This document shows, piece by piece, positions 57,264-64,000 of a stretch of DNA of 64,000 nucleotides; within the stretch, counting starts at the first letter, position 1, and every line of letters starts with the position of its first letter. A program made the translations under genes and the position numbers. Source of the stretch: Solwaraspora sp. WMMD792. Lineage in GTDB: Bacteria; Actinomycetota; Actinomycetes; Mycobacteriales; Micromonosporaceae. The notes beneath the pieces were generated by a model. The model had not been told where the DNA came from, did no database searches, and saw nothing but the letters and a program-made list of their open reading frames with translations. The DNA is taken from contig NZ_JARUBH010000009.1 in NCBI RefSeq assembly GCF_029626105.1, positions 6,386,001-6,450,000 on the forward strand, read 5' to 3'.

Positions 57264-58133
57264 ATGGAACGGGCCGACGCACACCTGCACCTGTTCGCCG
57301 ACGGCTATCCGGGCCGGTACGGCAGATCCCCGTCAGGCGGGCTGGAAATATCCGTATATCAAGACATACGACGAGAACACGGGATCAGCCGCGCTCTCGT
57401 CGTCGGCTACGAGGGCGAGCCCCGCTTCGCAGGCAACAACCACTACCTGGCGAGCCTCGCCGCCGTACACGACTGGCTGGCCCCGGTCGCCTACCTGCAC
57501 CCCGGCGGACCGAAACCCGGCGACGAGAGCGGCGGCCGGCGGGGCCAGGCCGGTGACACCGCACCCGGCCACTGGCTGGCCGCCGGGTTCGTCGGCTTCG
57601 CCGCGTACCTGGGCGACCGGGACAGCGCCGACTGGTTCGCCGACTGGTTGACCCGGCACACCGCCACCGTCAACCGGGCGCACTGCCTGCTCAGCGTGAA
57701 CGCCGTACCGGCCGCCGTCGCCCGGCTCGGCCCGGCGCTCGCCGCGGTCGGCGACTGCACCGTGCTGTTCAGCCACCTCGGTCTGCCTGGCCGCCAACCC
57801 ACACCGCCGGCGCCGGCGACGGCAGCCACCATCCTCGCCCCGCTGGGCGAGCTGGCCAGGCTGCCCCACGTCGGGGTGAAGGTCTCCGGCCTGTACGCGG
57901 TCAGCGACCCCCCGTACGACCACCCGCACGCGGCCGCCCGGCCCTTCGTCGAGCAGCTGATCGAGTGGTACGGGCCACAACGGCTCTACTGGGGCTCCGA
58001 TTTCCCGCCCTGTCTGGACCACGTCTCGTTCGCCCAGACACTCGATCCGGTCGGCCTGGCCGGCCTGAGCGTCGGCGAACACGCGGACGTGGCCGGCCGG
58101 AACCTGCTGAGGGCTCTCGGCGACAACGGATGA
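57264..58133 (+). CDS. Amidohydrolase-2 family lactonase-like protein
   Basis: A 289-residue metal-dependent hydrolase of the amidohydrolase-2 group, which contains L-fuconolactonase. H7-x-H9 (D-A-H-L-H-L-F) and the catalytic Asp in L-Y-W-G-S-D-F-P-P near residue 248 are visible. The ATG has AGGG upstream at a long distance. It is divergent from the transport operon. A role in opening a sugar lactone fits the neighbours. A short patch near codons 28-40 uses A/T-ending codons unlike the rest of the gene. Confidence 0.78.
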   Translation: MERADAHLHLFADGYPGRYGRSPSGGLEISVYQDIRREHGISRALVVGYEGEPRFAGNNHYLASLAAVHDWLAPVAYLHPGGPKPGDESGGRRGQAGDTAPGHWLAAGFVGFAAYLGDRDSADWFADWLTRHTATVNRAHCLLSVNAVPAAVARLGPALAAVGDCTVLFSHLGLPGRQPTPPAPATAATILAPLGELARLPHVGVKVSGLYAVSDPPYDHPHAAARPFVEQLIEWYGPQRLYWGSDFPPCLDHVSFAQTLDPVGLAGLSVGEHADVAGRNLLRALGDNG

Positions 58134-58140
58134 CGGCCGG

Positions 58141-58773
58141 TCAACGGTCGTGCACTCGGGGCCGGGGCTCACGCCACATCGGCCAGATCGGCGGGCCGTC
58201 GGGCAGCCGGACCGGCCCGTGCGGCCGGTAGCCGTGCCGGAGGTAGAGATCCCGGTTGCGGGGCGTGGTCGCCTCCAGGTAACCGGGGGTGCCGTAGCCG
58301 TCCAGATGCCGGTGGTGGTGCCGCAGAAGCGCACTGCCCAACCCACCGCCCTGCCGCCATGGCGCCACCGCCAGGTAGGCCAGATGCCAGTGCGGCTGCC
58401 ACGGATGGTGCGCCGCCAGGATCCGGCCCAACGCGGCGAAGCGGGGTTGCCACCGTCCGGTCGCGGTGAGCAGCTGGAGCTCGTGATCGCTGACCGTCTC
58501 CGGCTCGGTGGGCGTACGTCGCCCGCGCGGGTGCCAGACCGCGACCCCGCTGAACTGACCGGCGACGTGCACCGTGCCGCCGGCCCGGATGGCGTGCTCC
58601 AGCTCGATGGTGAACAGCGTCCGGAAGACCTCCGCCCGTGCCTCCAGGTCTTTGACCAGCCACTGCGACACCGGCGCGATCAGGAACGCCTCGGTGAGCA
58701 GGGTGGCGGCCTGCGGGAGGTCGTCCACTCCGGCGGTACGGATCGTCACGGCGGCTGGGTGGATCGCGGTCAT
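58141..58773 (-). CDS. GNAT N-acetyltransferase
   Basis: A 210-residue acetyltransferase: V-T-I-R-T-A-G-V-D-D-L at the N-terminus and L-A-Y-L-A-V-A-P-W-R-Q-G-G-G-L-G-S-A-L-L as the acetyl-CoA loop. Y-L-E-A-T-T-P-R-N-R-D-L-Y-L-R-H-G-Y closes the fold. The ATG with AGGAGG upstream is preferred over one at 58836. It converges with the lactonase-like gene (7 nt apart). Substrate unknown. Confidence 0.87.
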   Translation of the reverse strand: MTAIHPAAVTIRTAGVDDLPQAATLLTEAFLIAPVSQWLVKDLEARAEVFRTLFTIELEHAIRAGGTVHVAGQFSGVAVWHPRGRRTPTEPETVSDHELQLLTATGRWQPRFAALGRILAAHHPWQPHWHLAYLAVAPWRQGGGLGSALLRHHHRHLDGYGTPGYLEATTPRNRDLYLRHGYRPHGPVRLPDGPPIWPMWREPRPRVHDR

Positions 58774-58958
58774 CAGCGGCCTCCTGCCGGTCGGCGTATC
58801 TGCGTGACGGGTGGCCCGGCCGGTGGGCCGGGTCATGCAGATGACGCCCGTGGGACCGGGCCGGATGGCGTAGCGGCAGGTCAGATGCCCGACACTCGTA
58901 CTGTCGGTGGTGGATGCTGCAATACACCGGGTTGGTACCCGGGCGGGCTGGAGGCTCG

Positions 58959-59615
58959 ATGGCGACGTTCGTACTGATCCCCGGCGGTGGGACCGACCCG
59001 TGGTACTGGCACCGGCTGGTCAACGAGTTGCGGGTCCGTGGGCATGAGGCGATCCCGGTCGACCTGCCGTGCGAGGACGACGCCGCAGGGTTCGACGAGT
59101 ACGCCGACACCGTGGTCGCCGCGATCGGCGGCCGAGCGGACGCCGTGCTGGTCGCGCATTCGCTCGGCGGCTTTACCGGGCCGCTGGTGGCCGCCAGGGT
59201 GCCGGTGCGGATGCTGGTGCTGCTCAGCGCGATGATTCCGGTGCCGGGTGAGACCGCCGGGGACTGGTGGGCGAACACCGGGCACGCGGCCGCCCTGGCC
59301 GGGCAGCCCGAGTTGGACGTGCTCGCGTTGTTCACCCACGGGATGCCGGACGACTTGGCGGCGGAGGTGCTGCGGCACGACCGCGACCAGTCCGGCGCGC
59401 CGTTCGGGCAGCCCTGGCCGCTGCCGGCGTGGCCGGATGTACCGACCCGGTTCGTCGTCTGCCGCGACGACCGCTTCTTCCCCGCCGGCTTCATTCGCGG
59501 CCTGGTCGCGCGGCGGCTCGGCATCACGCCCGACGAGATCGGCGGTGGCCATCTGGCGGCGCTCACCCACCACCGGGAGCTGGCCGACCAGTTGGAGGCG
59601 TACCTCCTCGACTGA
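58959..59615 (+). CDS. Alpha/beta hydrolase
   Basis: A 218-residue hydrolase of the small esterase type (similar to salicylate/pheophorbide esterase-like proteins). The triad residues are visible: Ser in A-H-S-L-G-G, Asp in C-R-D-D-R-F and His in G-G-G-H-L-A-A-L. F-V-L-I-P-G-G-G at the start forms the oxyanion side. The ATG has GGAGG upstream. It is cytosolic; substrate unknown. Confidence 0.88.
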   Translation: MATFVLIPGGGTDPWYWHRLVNELRVRGHEAIPVDLPCEDDAAGFDEYADTVVAAIGGRADAVLVAHSLGGFTGPLVAARVPVRMLVLLSAMIPVPGETAGDWWANTGHAAALAGQPELDVLALFTHGMPDDLAAEVLRHDRDQSGAPFGQPWPLPAWPDVPTRFVVCRDDRFFPAGFIRGLVARRLGITPDEIGGGHLAALTHHRELADQLEAYLLD

Positions 59616-59664
59616 CCCAACCGGGTTGCCCGCCGAGCGTGAGCCCGGCGCGCAACCGGACCGA

Positions 59665-59688
59665 GGGCGTCGCAGACCTGCGACGCCC
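59665..59688. terminator. Terminator between convergent genes
   Basis: Ten-bp arms 59665-59674 and 59679-59688 with a 4-nt loop lie between the hydrolase and the subtilase genes, which point towards each other. Confidence 0.6.
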
Positions 59689-59753
59689 CCGGTTCCGGTG
59701 CGCTGTCCGGCCAAGGCCTGGTCAGGATCGACTCGACCGGGCCCTGGGCAGGA

Positions 59754-61613
59754 TCACAGCTCCAGTGACCAGGTGTTGATGTAGCCGGTGTCCCCGCTGA
59801 AGACGTCGCGGACCCGCAGCTGCCAGGTGCCGTTGGCGGTCTCCGAGGACAGGTTCACCGTGTACGTCTCGATCACGTTGTCGGCTCCGTCGAAGAACGC
59901 CCAGCTCTTCAACCGGTAGGAGGAGCCGTCCGGGGCGATCAGGTCGACGATCAGGTCACCCCGGTAGGTGTGCTGGATGTTGACGTCCACCGTCGACGAC
60001 GACGAGGGGGTGCTGCTGCAGCCGCTGATCGAGATGCTGCTGCTCACCCACGATCCGCTGTCCGGGATCGCCACGTCGGTGCCGTTGGTGCCGGTGCAGC
60101 TGCCGCCCGGACCGATCACCGTCAGGGTGAACGTCGCGGTACGGGTCGCCGAGCTGCCGGTGCCGGTGACGGTGACCGGGTAGCTGCCGCCCGGGGTGCT
60201 CGCCGAGGTGCTGACGGTCAGGGTGGCCGAGCCGCCCGAGGTGACGCTCGACGGGCTGAAGCTGGCGGTCGCGCCGCTCGGCAGACCGCTGGCCGAGAAG
60301 CTGACCGACTGCGCCGAACCGGACGTGGTGGCGGTGGAGACCGTCGCCGTCACCGAGCCACCCGGGGTGGTCGAGCCGGACGTCGGGCTGACCGACATGG
60401 AGAAGTTGTCCGCCGGCGGGGTGCCGTCGTTGACCACGTACAGCAGCCGGTTGGGCGAGCCGCTGCCCGGGTTGCCCACCGCGCCCACCGTCGCGTTGTC
60501 GTACAGGTAGTCGCGGACCTCCTGCGGGCTCCAGCCAGGGTTGGTCGAGGCGACCAGGGCAGCCGCGCCGGCCACGTGCGGCGCGGCCATCGAGGTGCCG
60601 CTGATGGTGTTCGTCGCGGTGTCGCTGGTGTGCCAGGCCGAGGTGATCGACGACCCGGGGGCGAACACGTCAAGGCAGGTGCCGTAGTTGGAGAAGCTGG
60701 ACCGGCCGTCGTTGCTGGTGGTGGAGCCGACGGTGATGGCTTCGGTGACCCGGGCAGGGGAGGTGTTGCAGGCGTTGGCGTTGCTGTTGCCCGCCGCCAG
60801 GCTGTAGGTCACACCGGCCGCGATCGAGTTGCGCACCGCGGTGTCCAGCGAGGTGTTGGCGCCGCCGCCGAGGCTCATGTTGGCCACCGCCGGCAGTTCG
60901 GCGTTGTCGGTCACCCAGTCCACACCGGCGATGACACCGGCGGTGGTGCCGCTGCCGGAGCAGTTCAGCACCCGGACGCCGACCAGGGTGACGTCCTTGG
61001 CGACGCCGTACGCGGTGCCGCCGACGGTGCCGGCGACGTGCGTACCGTGGCCGTTGCAGTCGTCCGCGGACCCGCCGTCGACGGCGTCGAAGCCGCTGAC
61101 CGCCCGGCCGCCGAAGTCGTTGTGGCCGAACCGGATCCCGGTGTCGATGATGTACGCGTGCACGTTGGACGCGGTGTTCGGGTAGGTGTACGAGTCGTCC
61201 AGCGGCAGATCACGCTGGTCGATCCGGTCCAGCCCCCATGACGGCGGGTTCGGCTGGGTGCCGGTGATTCGTACGGTGTGGTTCTGCTCGACGTACTCGA
61301 CCGCCGGGTGGGCGGCGATCCGGGCCGCCTGCTTGGCGCTGGCGGAGATCTCGAAGCCGCGCAGCGCGGCGGTGTAGGTGCGGGCGACCGTCCGACCGTG
61401 CTGGCTGGCCAGGTTGCGGGCGGTCGCGGCGACCTGTCCCCGGGTGACCGCGCTCTTCTTGAAGACCACGATGTAGCTGTCCGGTACGGCGGTCGGTCCA
61501 CCAGCGTGCCGGATCGTCCCCTCCGGTTCGGCGGCGGTGACCGGTCCGGTGACTGCCGCCACCATGGCCAGTGCGGTGGCACCGACGATGATGATCCTGC
61601 GGGGGAGATTCAT
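59754..61613 (-). CDS. Secreted subtilisin-like serine protease with P-domain
   Basis: A 619-residue secreted protease. Order: signal peptide (about 1-28), I9 propeptide (about 45-115), S8 catalytic domain (about 125-385) with D157, H189, N276 and S341 as active-site residues, a Ser/Thr-rich Ig-like domain (about 400-490) and a P-domain (about 500-619). The ATG at 61613 has GGAGG 7 nt upstream; an ATG at 61628 is less likely. It degrades external protein, as do similar actinomycete aqualysin/proteinase-K-type enzymes. Confidence 0.93.
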   Translation of the reverse strand: MNLPRRIIIVGATALAMVAAVTGPVTAAEPEGTIRHAGGPTAVPDSYIVVFKKSAVTRGQVAATARNLASQHGRTVARTYTAALRGFEISASAKQAARIAAHPAVEYVEQNHTVRITGTQPNPPSWGLDRIDQRDLPLDDSYTYPNTASNVHAYIIDTGIRFGHNDFGGRAVSGFDAVDGGSADDCNGHGTHVAGTVGGTAYGVAKDVTLVGVRVLNCSGSGTTAGVIAGVDWVTDNAELPAVANMSLGGGANTSLDTAVRNSIAAGVTYSLAAGNSNANACNTSPARVTEAITVGSTTSNDGRSSFSNYGTCLDVFAPGSSITSAWHTSDTATNTISGTSMAAPHVAGAAALVASTNPGWSPQEVRDYLYDNATVGAVGNPGSGSPNRLLYVVNDGTPPADNFSMSVSPTSGSTTPGGSVTATVSTATTSGSAQSVSFSASGLPSGATASFSPSSVTSGGSATLTVSTSASTPGGSYPVTVTGTGSSATRTATFTLTVIGPGGSCTGTNGTDVAIPDSGSWVSSSISISGCSSTPSSSSTVDVNIQHTYRGDLIVDLIAPDGSSYRLKSWAFFDGADNVIETYTVNLSSETANGTWQLRVRDVFSGDTGYINTWSLEL

Positions 61614-61866
61614 CTCCCGTCCTCCCATCAGATCGGCAGGCGTCAGTCCGCTGACGGTGACAGCGGATCAGTGAACGCCGATCTTGCTGAGAGTAATCTG
61701 AGTCGACACTGGGAAGTTATATTCCGAAACGTCTATACCACTGGTGCGATGGAACCGACGGGATCATCGCCCACCTGCGGTGCCGTGCCCGAAGAGCGGG
61801 TGGTGCCGGGTGGTCTGAAACAAGGAATTTTCATGATCGCCCTTGGCGGGGGCGGGTGATCGAGGC
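61614..61866 (-). promoter_or_regulatory. Upstream region of the subtilase gene
   Basis: A 253-nt gap with a clearly AT-rich patch at 61690-61745, including TATAAC- and TATAGA-like hexamers on the minus strand that could be -10 elements. No gene seen. Confidence 0.4.
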
Positions 61867-63396
61867 TCAGCGGGAGACCAGCCGACGCCGTACCCCGCGG
61901 GCGTACTTGCGGGCGACGAAGACGGTCGCCCGGCCGAGGCTGCGGGCCCCACCGACGGTGACCGTCTGCCCGGCCCGTCGGCCGCCGCGCGGTCCGGCCG
62001 TAGCCGAGCCGCCCGCCGCGCCCGACCCGGCCGCGGTCAGGTCGACCACGTCGTACTCGCTGCCGGTCTCCCACCGTTGCCCGTGGCTGGCGGCAACCGC
62101 CTCGACCAGCGCGCCGTCGGCGGTACCGGCGTGCAGCGCCCGGCTGCGGGCTGCGGTGGACCACAGCTCGACGGCGTGGGTCGGGGCACCGGCACCGGCC
62201 GGCAGCACCCGGAGCAGCCCGCACCGCCACTTCTCCATCGCCGCGACCAGCGAGCGGACGGCCCGCGGACCGACGCCCAGCCGGGCCGGCACCCGGAGCA
62301 GGTACGGCGCGGGGAAGGCGGTCACCGGAGCGCTGCTGACCATGCGTACCCGTGGTTCGCTGCGGTACTCGGCGGCCAGCAGCCGCAGGTCGGCCCGGCC
62401 GCTGTCGGCTCGGCTGCCGTCGGTCCCGCTGCCGTCGGTCCCGCTGCCGTCGGTCCCGCTGCTGTCGGCTCCGCTGCTGTTGGTCCCGGCCACGGCCCAG
62501 TCGCCGACCAGGGCCACGTGCAGGTCGCGCTCGTCGCTGCCGAGCAGCCGGTCGACGCAGGACCGGACCACCTGGTACGGCTGGTCGACCGGTACCACGG
62601 CGGTCACCAGTGGCACCTGCCAGACCCGGCCGGGCCGGTTGCGACGCTCGCGGGGGAACGGCACCAGGTCGGTCAGCTCGGCGTCGGCCCGCTGCCCGGC
62701 GGTGACCGGATCCGCCGGGGCGGCCGTCCACAGCGTCGCCGCCGGCTCCGGCACGAACACCGCCCCAGCCTGCGCCAGCCGGTAGGCGACCTCGACGTCA
62801 GTGCCCTGGAACCGGTCGGAGCCGGCCTGGTAGCGGTCCCGCTGGAAGGCGTAACCGGTGCCGGCGGCGGCCAGGAAAACGAGATGGTCGGCGGTGCGGA
62901 GCTGATGTGTGGTATCGAGCAGCCGGGCCAGCCCGGGGTCGACCGTACTGCCCGGGAAGAGTTGGCCGAGGGTGCCGGCGCTGGCATGGGCCACGATCAC
63001 GTCCGGGTCCGGGGCCCGGCCGGAGAAGATCATCGGTACGGCGACACTGACCGCCGCCGGACTGGCCTGCTGCCAGCGGGTGAGCGCCGAGACCAGGTCC
63101 GGTGCCGGGACCGCCCCGGCCGGAATCCGGACGATGATCTCGCCCTTCGCGGTGCCGACCTGGTCGGCGAAGTCGCTGTCGGCGGTGACGGTGACGATCT
63201 GCAACAGCCGGTCCGGGTACCGCTGCTGGCGCAGCGCGGCGACGGTACGGGCGGCGCCCGCCGGGTCGCCACCGTCACCGACGACCAGCACGCTCACCTG
63301 GGCGGTGGGCGCCGGGTGACCGGGCTCCACGGGGGCGATCAGGGTCCAGTCGTTGTGTGGTGACGGAGCGGCGGACACGGCACCAGGCAGGGACAC
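61867..63396 (-). CDS. Divergent GT2-type glycosyltransferase-like protein
   Basis: A 509-residue protein. Residues about 25-250 follow the GT-A layout (V-S-V-L-V-V-G-D-G-G-D, A-L-R-Q-Q-R-Y-P-D-R, A-K-G-E-I-I-V-R-I-P-A-G-A-V-P). The usual D-x-D is replaced by I-P-A-G, so catalysis is doubtful. A G-T-D-G-S repeat follows near 320-345 and a basic C-terminus ends it. The GTG start begins V-S-L-P-G-A; upstream in-frame sequence is non-protein-like. It is divergent from the gene at the right edge. Confidence 0.65.
   Translation of the reverse strand: MSLPGAVSAAPSPHNDWTLIAPVEPGHPAPTAQVSVLVVGDGGDPAGAARTVAALRQQRYPDRLLQIVTVTADSDFADQVGTAKGEIIVRIPAGAVPAPDLVSALTRWQQASPAAVSVAVPMIFSGRAPDPDVIVAHASAGTLGQLFPGSTVDPGLARLLDTTHQLRTADHLVFLAAAGTGYAFQRDRYQAGSDRFQGTDVEVAYRLAQAGAVFVPEPAATLWTAAPADPVTAGQRADAELTDLVPFPRERRNRPGRVWQVPLVTAVVPVDQPYQVVRSCVDRLLGSDERDLHVALVGDWAVAGTNSSGADSSGTDGSGTDGSGTDGSRADSGRADLRLLAAEYRSEPRVRMVSSAPVTAFPAPYLLRVPARLGVGPRAVRSLVAAMEKWRCGLLRVLPAGAGAPTHAVELWSTAARSRALHAGTADGALVEAVAASHGQRWETGSEYDVVDLTAAGSGAAGGSATAGPRGGRRAGQTVTVGGARSLGRATVFVARKYARGVRRRLVSR
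62405..62475 (-). repeat. In-frame 15-bp repeat in the GT2-like gene
   Basis: Units of CTGCCGTCGGTCCCG, three almost identical plus degenerate flanking copies, encode S-G-T-D-G. Confidence 0.82.
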
Positions 63397-63506
63397 GCGT
63401 GCAGCGTACCGGAAGCCTGGCCGGTAGCCTCTGCCGTGATGTGGGTCGGCGTCGCGAGCGTCGGCCCGACGTGGTGCTCCGAGCCGGAACGACAAGGTGG
63501 CGCAGG

Positions 63507-64000
63507 GTGGCGGAGAATGCGGTGGGTGGCGTCGTGCGCGGCGGGAGCCCCGATCACCGGCGCTGGTGGTGGCGGGTCCGATTGACTGATCGACCGGACG
63601 GCCGCCCGGTGTCCGGGCCGACCACCGGGGCGGCCCGCCGGGCGCTGGTGGACGCCGACTCGGTGGCGGCGCTGCGCCGCCTGCTGGCTGAGCCGGCCGC
63701 GGCCACGCCGACCCGCCAGCTGGTGGTCCGGGTACGCCGTTGGCGTCCGCCGACCGCCGGCTGGTCCGGCCGGCTGGGCCCGGTACCGGGCCTGCGGCGG
63801 CACCGGGTGCGGCTGCCGCGCGGTGGCGGCAACGCACGGCTGAGCGTCGATCTGGCCGAGCCGGTCCCGCTGCACGATCTGCTCACCGCCGCGCTGGCGG
63901 TGCTGGCGCCGGTCCGGCCGTTGCCCCGACCGGCCAGCGCCGACGTCGCGGCGGTCGGGGTGGCGCCCGGCTGGCTGCCGGTCGACGCCAACCACTCGGT
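63507..64000 (+). CDS. Unidentified protein, N-terminal part
   Basis: An open frame runs from GTG 63507 to the right edge with no stop (at least 164 residues). It begins V-A-E-N-A-V-G-G and contains H-R-R-W-W-W-R-V-R-L-T-D-R-P-D-G-R-P-V. An Arg-rich segment is followed by S-V-D-L-A-E-P-V-P-L-H-D-L-L. Its codon pattern is normal for this genome, with G/C in the third position. It is divergent from the GT2-like gene. I do not recognise the family, and the start is uncertain. Confidence 0.5.
   Translation, partial: MAENAVGGVVRGGSPDHRRWWWRVRLTDRPDGRPVSGPTTGAARRALVDADSVAALRRLLAEPAAATPTRQLVVRVRRWRPPTAGWSGRLGPVPGLRRHRVRLPRGGGNARLSVDLAEPVPLHDLLTAALAVLAPVRPLPRPASADVAAVGVAPGWLPVDANHS

Overview
The window is very GC-rich, gene-dense DNA from a filamentous actinobacterium, most likely a member of the Micromonosporaceae (inference). 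The support is family content seen here: futalosine-route menaquinone genes, SepH, an AftA-like arabinofuranosyltransferase, DUF3027/DUF2530/DUF4230 proteins, CBM2-bearing secreted glycoside hydrolases, frequent GTG starts, possible leaderless genes and 4-bp stop/start overlaps. I saw no rRNA, tRNA, CRISPR array, transposase or phage gene.

Layout. 1-6.5 kb: the end of an alpha/beta hydrolase, then a xylan-degradation locus encoding three secreted enzymes that all carry CBM2 modules (CBM2-GH43, GH10-CBM2, CBM2-GH30). It lies behind a promoter whose -35/-10 spacer is filled by a LacI-type palindrome. 6.6-26.9 kb: core genes, namely a helicase-associated WYL-like protein, HAD phosphatase, cold-shock protein, mqnD/mqnB, two MFS exporters (one with a MarR regulator), DUF3027, a purine permease, sepH, serC, citA and pdxH, followed by an aldose epimerase, a nitroreductase and a DUF4230 protein. 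27-41 kb: a cell-surface polymer locus with GT2 enzymes, AftA-like GT, a CDP-alcohol phosphotransferase fused to a degenerate nucleotidyltransferase-like domain, a GT2-TagF-type bifunctional enzyme, GT4 and an uncharacterised coupled gene.

41.3-58.1 kb is the most unusual part. A tightly overlapping six-gene operon (TPP-dependent E1 alpha and beta, SDR, an uncommon regulator, a YciI protein, a GH20/GH67-like hydrolase) is divergent from a galactonate-dehydratase-like enolase-superfamily enzyme. A second six-gene operon (M20 amidohydrolase, Gfo/Idh oxidoreductase, sugar ABC transporter, RhaM-like mutarotase) is divergent from a fuconolactonase-like amidohydrolase. Together these could supply uptake, mutarotation, oxidation, lactone opening, dehydration and re-oxidation of a sugar, with an orphan E1 pair as the carbon-carbon cleaving step. 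That would be a non-phosphorylative sugar-acid pathway I do not recognise as described. Between the two operons lie a membrane protein, an AraC regulator and an arsR plus ArsN-like acetyltransferase pair.

58-64 kb: a GNAT, a small alpha/beta hydrolase, a secreted subtilase with a P-domain, a divergent GT2 protein, and the start of an unidentified gene running off the right edge.
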